Assembly (NCBI RefSeq): GCF_004521985.1
Contig: NZ_SBHZ01000004.1
Span: 1-64,000, forward strand
DNA: 64,000 nt
Source: Ectopseudomonas khazarica
GTDB lineage: Bacteria > Pseudomonadota > Gammaproteobacteria > Pseudomonadales > Pseudomonadaceae
Direction of reading: 5' to 3'
Positions 35,601 through 46,455 of the stretch are shown one piece after another (position 1 is the first letter of the stretch; each line of letters starts with the position of its first letter). Position numbers and translations under genes: made by a program. The notes beneath the pieces are model-generated. The model was not told the origin of the DNA. It saw nothing but the letters and a program-made list of their open reading frames with translations, and did no database searches.

Positions 35601-37677
35601 GACGGCGACCGTCACCGTGACGTTCAATGAGGCAGTCACCAATTTGACCATTGCCGACTTCAGCGTCGCCAACGGCGCGCTGAGCGGCCTCAGCAGCAGT
35701 TACGGCGGGATCACCTGGACCGCCACATTCACCCCCGGCAGCAATGTCAGCGATGCTTCCAACCTCATCACCCTGGACAACACCGGGGTGAACGACCTGG
35801 CCGGCAACAGCGGCAGTGGCAGCACCGACTCGGGCAACTATGCCATCGACACCCAGCGCCCCAGCGCCACCGTGGTGGTGGCTGACAGCACGCTCAAGGC
35901 CGGCCAGAGCACCACCGTCACCATTACCTTCAACGAGGCGGTCAGCGGTTTGACCACGGCGGACTTCAGCGTCGCCAACGGCGCGCTGAGCAACCTCGCC
36001 AGCGTCGACGGCGGGATCACCTGGACCGCCACCCTGACACCGAGCGCCAACGTCACCGCCGCCGGCAACCTCATCACCCTGGACAACACCGGCTACACCG
36101 ATGCGGCCGGCAACTCCGGCTCCGGCAGCACCGACTCGAACAGCTACAGCATCGACACCCAGCGCCCGAGCGCCACTGTGGTGGTGGCCGACAGCACGCT
36201 CAAGGCCGGCCAGAGCACTAGCGTCACCATCACCTTCAGCGAAGCGGTGAGCGGCCTGACCACGGCAGACTTCAGCGTCGCCAACGGCGCGCTGAGCAAC
36301 CTCGCCAGCAGCGACGGCGGTATTACCTGGACCGCCACCCTGACCCCCAATGCCAACGTCACCGACACCAGCAACGTCATCACCCTGGACAACACCGGCT
36401 ACACCGACACCGCAGGCAACACCGGCTCCGGCAGCACCGACTCCAACAACTACGCCATCGACAGCAAGGCTCCGGCCGTCACCAGCGTCAGCGTGCCCGC
36501 CAACGGCACCTACCTGGCCGGCGACAACCTCGACTTCACGGTGAACTTCGACGAGGCCGTGACCGTCGACACCAGTGGCGGTACACCGCGCCTGGCGATC
36601 ACGCTGGATGGCGGCGGCGTCGTCTACGCCAGCTACCTCAGCGGTTCGGGCAGCAGCGCACTGGTGTTCCGCCTGACCGTCGCCAACGGCCAGCAGGACA
36701 CCGACGGCATCACCGTTGCCGGCGGCCTGGACGCCAACGGCGCGAGCCTGCGCGATGGCGCCGGCAACGATGCACAGACGGCACTGAACGCCGTGGGCTC
36801 CACCAGCGGCGTGCTGGTGGACGCCGCCGCACCGGAAGTCACCGGCATCGCTCTCGACGGCAGCTCACCGACCACCAGCGACACCCTCGGCTTCACCGTC
36901 AGCTTCAACGAGGCGGTCAGCGGCGTCGATCTGGGCGACTTCGCCCTGACCACCAGCGGCAGTGCCAGCGGCACCCTGCTGTCCCTGGTGCAAGTGGATG
37001 CCCGCACCTACCGCGTCACCGTCGGCGGCGTCAGCGGTCAGGGCACGCTCGGCTTGTCACTGGTGGCGGCAGGCAGCGGCATCGTCGACGGCATCGGCAA
37101 CGCCCTGCAGGGCGGCTTCAGCAGCGCCGCTTACACACTGGGCGGGCTGACGACCGGCGACCCGGAGTTCCGCACCAACCCTGGCCCCAGCGCACCGCCA
37201 GTGATGACGCCGACACCTCAACCCGACGTGCCCGTCGCACCGCCGCCGCCCACCACCTCGCCGCTGCTGCCGCCGCCGTTGTTCGAGCAACCGACGCTGG
37301 GCAGCGGCGTTCCCACTGTGGGCACCATCTTCCTCAACCCCAACGTTCTGGCTCCCAGCTTCATCGCGCAGGTCTTCGCCAGCAGCGACAGCGGTGCCGG
37401 CAATGGCAGCGGCACCGGCTTCCTCGGCTTCGGTGGCGGCGACGGAGGGGTGTTCGGCAGCAGCAGCCTCTCCGGCATCTTTACCAAGGATGTGCAGCAG
37501 GAGAGCCAAAAGCTGGAGGTTTTCGATGGCAAGAAATGGGGGGCCGGGGGTGGCGGCTTCCTCTCGGCCCCGACGCTGGGCCAGCAATTGCAGGCGCTGA
37601 ACGAAGGTGAGCAACGCCAGCACCAGGAACTGGCCCAGGCGCTGCAACAGATCGCAGCGGCCCAGGCACAGATCTGA
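32605..37677 (+). CDS. Giant DUF4347 / LEPR-motif surface protein with Ig-like repeats
   Basis: A 1690-residue protein without a normal Sec signal. Near the N-terminus it has LALEPRMMFDGA (24-33), the LEPR-type leader. DUF4347 covers about 74-230, with HIVSHG (His130) and LLYGCDIA (Cys173), which resemble a clan-CD His/Cys dyad. Next come a beta domain (about 240-410), cadherin-like sequence, an autotransporter-associated beta-strand repeat region (about 670-850), Ig-like domains (about 855-1510, with three near-identical 102/103-residue units), a proline-rich linker and a Gln-rich coiled C-terminus. No beta-barrel and no RTX nonapeptides are visible. It is probably an exported adhesin or matrix protein carried by the adjacent adaptors, M50 protein and TolC homologue. 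Confidence 0.85.
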   Translation: MMKRRATVTATPQAPAGPAWLLALEPRMMFDGAVAATVADTVQADPTPQADSASDSQVDDSAAAAPAASSDQRQEIVFIDGNVQDYAQLIAGVSEGSEVVVLDGSQDGLQQIADYLNGRSGIDAIHIVSHGLSGQITLGSLTLDASNLQDHSSTLEAIGSKLGGDGDILLYGCDIALGDKGQSFISQIAAITQADVAASTDATGSSINARNWVLETSTGTIEAGMPFSLAAQNAFTGQLFSGTLNFSGTDTILGTPVTDGQAQSSDIPGVTIEIFSANSGNSNNGAAWKYYSDLFTDGTGSQDEGIVDDSGNGSPIVVIRSQDGSEFSFTGIKIVDYLGAHSQIKFEAFQNGVSRGSVTLATDSDYISDFTQGNGLTASIFQYADEIRITDPNGQPLYIGIDNVGFADAVAPNAAPAVSNLNGDSVAWGGAGNTVRLDVGNNASLADAELDALNGGNGDWSGASLVIQRSGTAIGSDVLGFDTSGGLFTVSGSNLQSGGLTFATFTNSGGVLTITFTSSGTTATSALVNDVAQRITYRSDTPAGDATVAVTVNDGAGGNASANVTVTSDTIYVTNATDTATIDRSNGVSFSEAVAIAAADSTGSQTIVFASSLAGQTLNLNAVSLNESLTFDMDQASGLVLTGGTLSLAGGTTQTFTNGSGDTATISSVVAGIGSLNKSGSGSLTLTANNTSTGSSTVFAGTLIVDGNTSSTTTVASGATLAGSGSLGGNVTVQSGGTLSPGNGGAGSLNINGNLSLAAGSTLALDINGTTAGSGYDRVLVNGSANLSGATLAVTHGYTAGSGDRYTVIVNDGGDAITGTFTGISEGGTITAGGNGTELTTSYAGGTGNDLTLTAPAAPVVTNITSSTADGTYKIGDVITVTVQFDTSVNVTGTPTLTLETGATDRILNYVSGSGTDTLSFSYTVQAGDLSADLDYASTSALSLNGGTIQDGTSQSAILTLPTPGAAGSLGANKALVVDGVRPAASSITLSDTALRIGETATVTVTFNEAVTNLTIADFSVANGALSGLSSSYGGITWTATFTPGSNVSDASNLITLDNTGVNDLAGNSGSGSTDSGNYAIDTQRPSATVVVADSTLKAGQSTTVTITFNEAVSGLTTADFSVANGALSNLASVDGGITWTATLTPSANVTAAGNLITLDNTGYTDAAGNSGSGSTDSNSYSIDTQRPSATVVVADSTLKAGQSTSVTITFSEAVSGLTTADFSVANGALSNLASSDGGITWTATLTPNANVTDTSNVITLDNTGYTDTAGNTGSGSTDSNNYAIDSKAPAVTSVSVPANGTYLAGDNLDFTVNFDEAVTVDTSGGTPRLAITLDGGGVVYASYLSGSGSSALVFRLTVANGQQDTDGITVAGGLDANGASLRDGAGNDAQTALNAVGSTSGVLVDAAAPEVTGIALDGSSPTTSDTLGFTVSFNEAVSGVDLGDFALTTSGSASGTLLSLVQVDARTYRVTVGGVSGQGTLGLSLVAAGSGIVDGIGNALQGGFSSAAYTLGGLTTGDPEFRTNPGPSAPPVMTPTPQPDVPVAPPPPTTSPLLPPPLFEQPTLGSGVPTVGTIFLNPNVLAPSFIAQVFASSDSGAGNGSGTGFLGFGGGDGGVFGSSSLSGIFTKDVQQESQKLEVFDGKKWGAGGGGFLSAPTLGQQLQALNEGEQRQHQELAQALQQIAAAQAQI
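35548..36468 (+). repeat. Three tandem Ig-like coding repeats, 309 + 306 + 306 bases
   Basis: Units start at 35548, 35857 and 36163 with R-P-(A/S)-A at each start. Units 2 and 3 are close in DNA as well as protein (both begin RPSATVVVADSTLKAGQST and share SGLTTADFSVANGALSNLAS). Unit 1 is more diverged and one residue longer. They encode residues 982-1288 of the giant protein. High similarity suggests recent duplication, a substrate for length variation. Confidence 0.85.
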
Positions 37678-37736
37678 TCGACCGATAACAACGAGAAAGC
37701 AGTGAGTCGGAGCCGTGACAAGGGGGCGGCCCAAGG

Positions 37737-39221
37737 ATGAAAAAGAGCCAAACACTAGGGGTAGTGAGCATGCTGGCGCTGGCGATCAGCGGCTGTGCGG
37801 TGACCAGCCAGCCCATCGAGCGTAGCGTCAGCGAGCAACGGGCGCAGAGCGACCTGCAGGCGATGTTCGCCGACCAGGAGCCGCTCAACGGCCCGCTGAC
37901 CCTGCACGAGGCCATGGCGCGTGCGGTGAAGTACAACCTCGAGGCGCGCCTCAAGGTGATGGAAGAGGCCATGGCCCAACGCCAGGTCGATCTCGCCACC
38001 TTCGACATGCTGCCGCGCATGGCGCTGTCGGCGGGTTATGCAGGGCGCAACAACGTCAGCGCGTCGAGCAGCCAGAGCATCGAAACCGGCACCCAGTCGC
38101 TCGAACCCTCCACCTCGCAGGATCGCGACCGCGGCGTGGCCGACCTGACCATGGTGTGGAACGTGCTCGACTTCGGTGTCAGCTACGTCAGCGCCAAGCA
38201 GCAGGGCGACCAGCGCCTGATCGTGCAGGAGCGTCGGCGCAAGGTGGTGCACACCATCATTCAGGACGTGCGCTCCGCCTACTGGCGCGCCGTCGCCGCC
38301 GATCGCCTGCTCAGCCAGATCGACAGCCTCATGACACGCGTGGCCGAGGCCCGGGACAACAGCCAGCGCCTGAGTGAACAGCGCATCGGCGACCCGATCC
38401 AGGCCCTGAGCTATCAGCGCGCCCTGATCGAGGCCACTCGCCAGCTGGAGGAACAACGCCGCGCCCTGTCACTGGCCAAGACCGAGCTGGCGACGCTGAT
38501 CAACCTGCCCCTGGGCACCCAGGTCGAACTGGCGCCCGAGACCGGCTACCAGGTCCCGGAGCTGAAGGTGGAACTGGGCACGCTGGAACAGGAGGCCCTG
38601 GCCAGCCGCCCCGAACTGCGCGAGCAGGACTACCAGGCGCGCATCAGCGCCGCCGAGACACGCAAGGCCATGCTGCGCCTGCTACCGGGCCTGGAGTTCT
38701 CGGCCGGCGGCCACTACGACAGCAACTCGTTCCTGGTCAACCAGAGCTGGGCGGACTACGGCGTGAAGGTCACCTGGAACCTGTTCAACGTCCTCTCGGC
38801 ACCGGCCGCCATCGATGTCGCCAAGGCGGGCCAGGAGGTCGCCGACGCCCGCCGCCAGGCCATGTCGATGGCGATTCTCGCCCAGCTGCACGTGGCCAAC
38901 GCCAACTTCCGCGAAGCGCAGCGCCAGTTCCGCACCAGCCAGCAACTGGCCGGGCTGGACGGCCAGATCGTCGAGCAACTGCGCAACCGCTACAAGGCGC
39001 AGGGCATCGGTGAACTGGAGCTGATCCAGGGCGAACTGAACACGCTGCAGGCGGACCTGCGCCGCGACCTGGCCTACGCGGAGCTGCGCAACAGCTACGG
39101 CCAGCTGTTCGCCAGCGTCGGTCTCGACCCGCTGCCGGAGACCATCGCCGCCGACAGCGTCGAGGCCATCGCGGCCGCGCTCGCCAGCCGCGAAGCACAG
39201 TGGCAGGCAGGCCAGCTGTAA
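37737..39221 (+). CDS. TolC-family outer-membrane efflux lipoprotein
   Basis: A 494-residue outer-membrane factor. The signal peptide ends in a lipobox (LAISGC), so the mature Cys is lipidated as in OprM. The long helical repeats characteristic of TolC follow, each with a conserved end: LGVSYVSAKQQGDQRLI, AYWRAVAADRLLSQ, GDPIQALSYQRALIEATRQLEEQ and AELRNSYGQLFASVGLDPLP. Trimers form the outer-membrane channel and trans-periplasmic tunnel. It lies 59 bases behind the giant protein and should complete the exporter with the two HlyD proteins. No RND pump or ABC ATPase accompanies it. Confidence 0.9.
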   Translation: MKKSQTLGVVSMLALAISGCAVTSQPIERSVSEQRAQSDLQAMFADQEPLNGPLTLHEAMARAVKYNLEARLKVMEEAMAQRQVDLATFDMLPRMALSAGYAGRNNVSASSSQSIETGTQSLEPSTSQDRDRGVADLTMVWNVLDFGVSYVSAKQQGDQRLIVQERRRKVVHTIIQDVRSAYWRAVAADRLLSQIDSLMTRVAEARDNSQRLSEQRIGDPIQALSYQRALIEATRQLEEQRRALSLAKTELATLINLPLGTQVELAPETGYQVPELKVELGTLEQEALASRPELREQDYQARISAAETRKAMLRLLPGLEFSAGGHYDSNSFLVNQSWADYGVKVTWNLFNVLSAPAAIDVAKAGQEVADARRQAMSMAILAQLHVANANFREAQRQFRTSQQLAGLDGQIVEQLRNRYKAQGIGELELIQGELNTLQADLRRDLAYAELRNSYGQLFASVGLDPLPETIAADSVEAIAAALASREAQWQAGQL

Positions 39222-39281
39222 AGCGCTCGGCCCGCGCCGTCGCGGCGCGCTGCAGTCCGCGCCAGGCTGCGGGCGGACAGA

Positions 39282-39308
39282 AAAACGCCAGCTCGAGGCT
39301 GGCGTTTT
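39282..39308. terminator. Bidirectional intrinsic terminator between the export cluster and ygiQ
   Basis: AAAACGCCAGC-TCGAG-GCTGGCGTTTT is a perfect 11-base stem including A/T runs on both sides, so it ends rightward transcription from the TolC gene and leftward transcription from the radical SAM gene. Confidence 0.85.
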
Positions 39309-39311
39309 CAT

Positions 39312-41606
<2,295 letters not shown>

Positions 41607-41827
41607 ATTTTTTGATCAGCGGGCTATCACGAGGGGCGCGGATCATAGCACAAATTTTGACCAAACCAGACTAATTCACTGGGTTTAATGCCTCGGCAGC
41701 GGCCTCCCGCGCCACTGCAACTTGAGGAAAACCTGGCATTTTCCTGCAATAGCACCAGGCCATATTTGTTTTCGATCAATAACGTTCCTGTGCATATACT
41801 CAAAACACTCGGACACCGCCTATCAGG

Positions 41828-43741
41828 ATGCCTATGCTGAAGCGTTTCGCCTTATCGCTCGCTCTCTTGCTGTGGCTGGCCTCCACCAGCCAGGCGGCCC
41901 CCGTCATCACTCTGAGCGCGACCAGCAGCGGCTCGGCGCTCAACGCCAACGTCGAGCTGCTGGAGGATTCGCACGGCACGCTGAGCATCGACGACATCAC
42001 CTCAGCCGCACAGCAATCGCGCTTTCAGGCGGCCAACGGGCGGGCCAGCGTGGGCCAGAGCCTGAATCCCTGGTGGATCAAACTCAGCCTGCAACGCGAC
42101 AGCAGCGCACCGACGGACTGGGTGCTGGAAGTCGGCTCGGTCACCCAGCTCGATCTGCAGCTCTACCTGCCCGATGGCCAGGGTGGCTGGCAGATGCGCC
42201 AGGCGGGAGAGCGCGTGGCCTTCAGCGAGAGCCGCGACCTCGCATACCGGCGCATGGTGTTCGACCTGCCGGCGCTGGGCGAACCGCCGCTGACCCTGTA
42301 CCTGCGTGCGTTCGACCCGGCCGGCAACTCCTTTCCCCTGCGCATCTGGCAGAGCGACGACCTCACGCAACTGGCGATCCGCGAGAATCTCGGGCTGGGC
42401 GTCATCTACGGCGTGGTCTTCGCCCTGCTGCTGTACAACCTGTTCATTCTCATCTCGCTGCGTGACAAGGCCTACTTCTGGTACGTGCTGACGACGGCCT
42501 TCGCCCTGCTGTTCATCATCAGCATGACCGGCCATGGCGCACAGTACCTGTGGCCGAACCACCCCGTTCCGGTCTGGCTCGACCGCATCACCCTGCCGTC
42601 GCTGTGGGGCCTGTTCGCCAGCCGTTTCACCCAGACGCTGCTGCAAACCAAGCTCTACGTCCGCTGGGCCCATCACCTGCTGAACATGGCCTGCGTGATC
42701 TACCTGATCGCCATCGGCCTGACCCTGTTCGAGCAGCGCTACCTGGCCGCCTGGGCCATCGCCCTGCTGTCGCTGACCAGCATTCCCGCCGCGCTGGGCA
42801 GCGCCGTGATCCGCTGGCGCCAGGGCTTCTTCCCGGCGCAGCTGTACCTCTACGGCTACGGCCTGGTGCTGGGCAGCGTCGCCATTCTGCTGCTGCGCAC
42901 CACCGGCGTGCTGCAACCGGCCGAGTGGAACGCCTATGTGTTCCCCCTGGCCGTCGCGGCCGAGTCGATCCTGTTCTCCTTCGCCCTGGCCTATCGCATC
43001 CAGATCCTCAAGCAGGAGCGCGCCGACGCCCTGCAGCAGGCGGACCGCGAAAAGACCGCGCGCCTCGCGCAACTGCAGGCCAGCGCGGACGAGCTGCAGG
43101 CGGCGGTGACCGCACGCACCGCCGAGCTGGCCGCGACCAACGACCAGCTCCGCGAGCGCGAGCACGAGTTGCAGCACGCCGCCTTCCACGACCCGCTGAC
43201 CGAACTGCCCAACCGCCGCTACCTGGTCGAGCGCTGCGAGTCGGCCCTGGCGCATGCCGAGCGCCACCAGGAGAGCGTGGCGCTGCTGCTGATCGACCTG
43301 GACCACTTCAAGCCGATCAACGACCGCTTCGGCCACGCCGCCGGCGACCTGATGCTGCAGGTCATCGCCAAGCGGCTGCGCGAGCACGTGCGCGCCGGCG
43401 ATGCCGTCTCGCGCCTGGGGGGAGACGAGTTCGCGGCGCTGATCTGTGGCAGCGATGCGGAAAACCAGGCCAGGGAAATCGCCGCACGCCTGGTCAGCGA
43501 GCTGTCCGTACCGGTGCACTACGGTGCCGAACGCCTGCGCGTCACGGTCAGCATCGGCGCCGCGCTCTACCCCTGCCATGCACAGAGCTTCACCGGCCTG
43601 TACAAGGCTGCGGACGCCGCGCTCTACCGCGTCAAGGAGCTGGGCCGTTCAGGCTCGCGGATACATGGCGACGATGGCGAACTCAGCGAACAGGCCTGCC
43701 TACAGCTGGATGTGCTCAAGGTGCCGAGCGGGCTGGCCTGA
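41828..43741 (+). CDS. 7TMR-DISM diguanylate cyclase
   Basis: A 637-residue membrane protein. Signal peptide (ends TSQAA), extracytoplasmic 7TMR-DISMED2 domain (about 25-170), seven membrane helices (about 180-385), a coiled coil (about 390-455) and a C-terminal GGDEF domain (about 460-620). The catalytic site is intact: DPLTELPNRRYL, IDLDHFKPINDRFGHAAGD and SRLGGDEFAALI, so it is predicted to make c-di-GMP in response to an extracellular ligand, possibly a carbohydrate. A TATACT at 41795-41800 could be the -10 box. It converges with alr, the stops being directly adjacent. Confidence 0.9.
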   Translation: MPMLKRFALSLALLLWLASTSQAAPVITLSATSSGSALNANVELLEDSHGTLSIDDITSAAQQSRFQAANGRASVGQSLNPWWIKLSLQRDSSAPTDWVLEVGSVTQLDLQLYLPDGQGGWQMRQAGERVAFSESRDLAYRRMVFDLPALGEPPLTLYLRAFDPAGNSFPLRIWQSDDLTQLAIRENLGLGVIYGVVFALLLYNLFILISLRDKAYFWYVLTTAFALLFIISMTGHGAQYLWPNHPVPVWLDRITLPSLWGLFASRFTQTLLQTKLYVRWAHHLLNMACVIYLIAIGLTLFEQRYLAAWAIALLSLTSIPAALGSAVIRWRQGFFPAQLYLYGYGLVLGSVAILLLRTTGVLQPAEWNAYVFPLAVAAESILFSFALAYRIQILKQERADALQQADREKTARLAQLQASADELQAAVTARTAELAATNDQLREREHELQHAAFHDPLTELPNRRYLVERCESALAHAERHQESVALLLIDLDHFKPINDRFGHAAGDLMLQVIAKRLREHVRAGDAVSRLGGDEFAALICGSDAENQAREIAARLVSELSVPVHYGAERLRVTVSIGAALYPCHAQSFTGLYKAADAALYRVKELGRSGSRIHGDDGELSEQACLQLDVLKVPSGLA

Positions 43742-44818
43742 TCAGCCGATGTAGCGGCGCGGCACGCGAGCCGTGACCTTGGTCAGCAACTCGTAGCCGA
43801 TGGTGCCGCAGGCGATCGCGACCTCGTCCACCGGCAGGTTGCTGCCCCACAGCTCCACCGGCGAGTCGATGCCCGCCTCGGGCACGTCGGTGATGTCCAC
43901 CGCCAGCATGTCCATCGACACCCGCCCCGCCAGCATCGCCAACTGACCCTCGACCAGCACCGGCGTGCCGCTGGGGGCGTGGCGGGGATAGCCGTCGGCG
44001 TAACCGCAACTGACCGTGGCTATGCGCGAGTCACGCTCGGCGACCCAGGCAGCGCCATAACCGACAGACTCGCCAGCCGCCACCTCATGCACGGCGATGA
44101 CCCGCGCAGCCAGGGTCATCGCCGGCTTCAGGGCCAGCTCACTGGCGCTGAGATCGGCGAACGGCGTCGCGCCGTAGAGCATGATGCCGGGGCGCAGCCA
44201 GTCCATGTGCGCGGCGGGAATGGTCAGCACGGCGGCCGAGTTGGCCAGCGAGCGATGCGTGAAGTCCAAGTCCAGCAACCCGAGGAAGCATTCGACCTGC
44301 TGCTCGGTGAGCGGATGGCCGCGCTCGTCGGCGCAGGCGAAATGGCTGAGCAGATTGAGCTCGGCGACCTGCGGGGCATCCGCCAGGCGCGCATGCCACT
44401 GGCGCAGTTCGGCGGCGTCGAAGCCCAGGCGGTGCATGCCGGAATCCAGCTTCAGCCAGACGTTCAGCGGGCGCGGCAGCTCACTGCCCAGCAGAGCCTC
44501 GACCTGCGCCGCGCTCTGCAGCACCAGGTCGAAGCCGAGCTGAGCGGCGATGGCATATTCGCCGGCCTCGAAGCAGCCCTCCAGCAACAGGATGCGCGCC
44601 TCGTCGTGCATGGCGCGCACTTCCGCAGCCTCCTCCAGGCTGGCCACCGCGAAACCGTCGGCGATGTCGCGCAGCGCAGTCACCACCTCGCGCACGCCAT
44701 GCCCGTAGGCATTGGCCTTGACCACCGCGAACGCCTGGCGGCCCGGCGCGCAGCGCTTGGCAAGGCTGTAGTTGTGGACGATGGCGGAGAGGTCGACGAT
44801 GGCAGCAAGCGGACGCAT
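43742..44818 (-). CDS. alr: Alanine racemase
   Basis: A 358-residue PLP enzyme making D-alanine for peptidoglycan. The PLP lysine is in FAVVKANAYGHG near residue 34, and the second catalytic residue Tyr is in SVGYGAAWVAE near residue 250; the RPGIMLYGATPF motif and the C-terminal VELWGSNLPVDEVA are also normal. The start is the ATG at 44818 (MRPLAAIVDLSAIVHNY); the frame is open to 44851. Next to dnaB, as in other Pseudomonas. Confidence 0.95.
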   Translation of the reverse strand: MRPLAAIVDLSAIVHNYSLAKRCAPGRQAFAVVKANAYGHGVREVVTALRDIADGFAVASLEEAAEVRAMHDEARILLLEGCFEAGEYAIAAQLGFDLVLQSAAQVEALLGSELPRPLNVWLKLDSGMHRLGFDAAELRQWHARLADAPQVAELNLLSHFACADERGHPLTEQQVECFLGLLDLDFTHRSLANSAAVLTIPAAHMDWLRPGIMLYGATPFADLSASELALKPAMTLAARVIAVHEVAAGESVGYGAAWVAERDSRIATVSCGYADGYPRHAPSGTPVLVEGQLAMLAGRVSMDMLAVDITDVPEAGIDSPVELWGSNLPVDEVAIACGTIGYELLTKVTARVPRRYIG

Positions 44819-44943
44819 GGCAGAGGGCCTGAACGAAAAACGGGTGCCCATCTTAACCCTTGGGCACCCGTTTTCATTGATCTGCGCCAGACCATCGTTG
44901 CCGTGAGCGCTGAGGGGCAGGAAGCCCGGCGCGCAGCAACGAT

Positions 44944-46338
44944 TTACTCGTCGTCGAACTGGTAGCTACCCGGTGCCAGATTCTCGAAGCGCGAGAACTT
45001 GCCGAGGAAGGCCAGGCGCGCGGTCCCCAGCGGGCCGTTACGCTGCTTGCCGATGATGATCTCGGCCACGCCCTTGTACTCGGTCTCGGGGTGGTAGACC
45101 TCGTCGCGATAGACGAACAGGATGATGTCGGCGTCCTGCTCGATCGCCCCGGATTCACGCAGGTCGGAGTTGATCGGGCGCTTGTTGGGACGCTGTTCGA
45201 GGCCCCGGTTGAGCTGCGACAGGGCGATCACCGGGCAGTTGAATTCCTTGGCCAGGGCCTTGAGCGAGCGCGAGATCTCGGAAATCTCGTTGACCCGGCT
45301 GTCGCCGCTGGAACCCGGAATCTGCATCAACTGCAGGTAGTCGACCATGATCAGGCCGATCTCGCCATGCTCACGCGCCAGGCGCCGCGTACGCGCACGC
45401 ATCTCGCTCGGGGAGATGCCGGCGGTATCGTCGATGAACAGCTTGCGGTCGTTGAGCAGGTTCACCGCACTGGTCAGTCGCGGCCAGTCGTCATCGTCGA
45501 GCTGACCGGCACGCACCTTGGTCTGGTCAATGCGCCCCAGCGAGGCGAGCATACGAATGACGATGGACTCCGACGGCATCTCCAGCGAGTAGACGAGGAT
45601 CGACTTGTCGCTGCGCATCAGCGCGTTTTCCACCAGGTTCATGGCGAAGGTGGTCTTACCCATCGACGGACGGCCGGCGACGATGATCATGTCGGCCGGC
45701 TGCAGGCCGCTGGTCAGGTTGTCCAGATCGTCGAAGCCGGTGGACAGACCGGTGATCGCGTCACCGTTGTTGAACAGCTCGTCGATACGGTCGATGGCCT
45801 TGACCAGGATATCGTTGATGCCCACCGGGCCACCGGTCTTCGGCCGGTCCTCGGCGATCTCGAAGATCTTGCGCTCGGCCTCGTCGAGGATCTCCTCGCC
45901 GGTGCGCCCCTCGGGGGCATAGGCGCTGTCAGCGATCTCGTTGCTGATGCCGATCAGCTTACGCAGGGTCGCACGTTCACGGATGATCTGCGCGTAGGCC
46001 TTGATGTTGGCCACCGACGGCGTGTTCTTCGCCAGTTCGCCCAGGTAGGCCAGACCGCCGACCTGCGACAGCTGACCTTCCTTGTCCAGCTGCTCGGACA
46101 GGGTCACGACGTCGAACGGCGCATTGCGCTCGGCCAGCTTGAAGATCGCCCGGAAGATCAGGCGATGGTCGTGGCGATAGAAGTCACCATCGGAAACGCC
46201 ATCGAGCACGCGCTCCCAGGCATTGTTGTCCAGCATCAGACCACCCAGCACCGCCTGCTCCGCCTCGATGGAGTGCGGTGGCACCTTCAGGGCCGCAGTT
46301 TGCAGGTCGTATTGTTCGGGGATGCTGATGTCGTTCAT
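44944..46338 (-). CDS. dnaB: Replicative DNA helicase DnaB
   Basis: A 464-residue hexameric 5'-3' helicase that unwinds DNA at the replication fork. The N-terminal domain is helical (PPHSIEAEQAVLGGLMLDN), and the RecA-like domain has Walker A GRPSMGKTTFAMN near residue 213, Walker B LIMVDYLQLM and the DnaB signature IALSQLNRGLEQRPNKRP. The start is MNDISIPEQYDL; translation from 46380 is unlikely. No good Shine-Dalgarno is visible, and a strong terminator ends only 21 bases upstream, so dnaB has either its own promoter inside that hairpin or depends on read-through. Confidence 0.96.
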   Translation of the reverse strand: MNDISIPEQYDLQTAALKVPPHSIEAEQAVLGGLMLDNNAWERVLDGVSDGDFYRHDHRLIFRAIFKLAERNAPFDVVTLSEQLDKEGQLSQVGGLAYLGELAKNTPSVANIKAYAQIIRERATLRKLIGISNEIADSAYAPEGRTGEEILDEAERKIFEIAEDRPKTGGPVGINDILVKAIDRIDELFNNGDAITGLSTGFDDLDNLTSGLQPADMIIVAGRPSMGKTTFAMNLVENALMRSDKSILVYSLEMPSESIVIRMLASLGRIDQTKVRAGQLDDDDWPRLTSAVNLLNDRKLFIDDTAGISPSEMRARTRRLAREHGEIGLIMVDYLQLMQIPGSSGDSRVNEISEISRSLKALAKEFNCPVIALSQLNRGLEQRPNKRPINSDLRESGAIEQDADIILFVYRDEVYHPETEYKGVAEIIIGKQRNGPLGTARLAFLGKFSRFENLAPGSYQFDDE

Positions 46339-46359
46339 AGGCTCGAAAAGAAAGTGCAG

Positions 46360-46405
46360 CGATAGAAAAACAAAGGGCACGGATCGCAGAAGCGATACCG
46401 TGCCC
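46360..46405 (-). terminator. Intrinsic terminator/attenuator between rplI and dnaB
   Basis: On the minus strand: GGGCACGG-T-ATCGC, TTCT loop, GCGAT-CCGTGCCC (13 pairs, one bulge) followed by TTTGTTTTTC. It lies between rplI and dnaB and would end the ribosomal-protein transcript, leaving partial read-through to dnaB. Confidence 0.75.
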
Positions 46406-46455
46406 GATTGTCAGCAGACCTGCACCGAAGCGCAAGCCCGCTTGGCGGCTACTGC

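Noticed and set aside
35548..36468. CRISPR-like repeats
   Set aside because: The 306-base period is in frame inside a coding region and encodes Ig-like domains; no spacers or cas genes.
32605..37677. Classical autotransporter
   Set aside because: No Sec signal and no C-terminal beta-barrel are visible.
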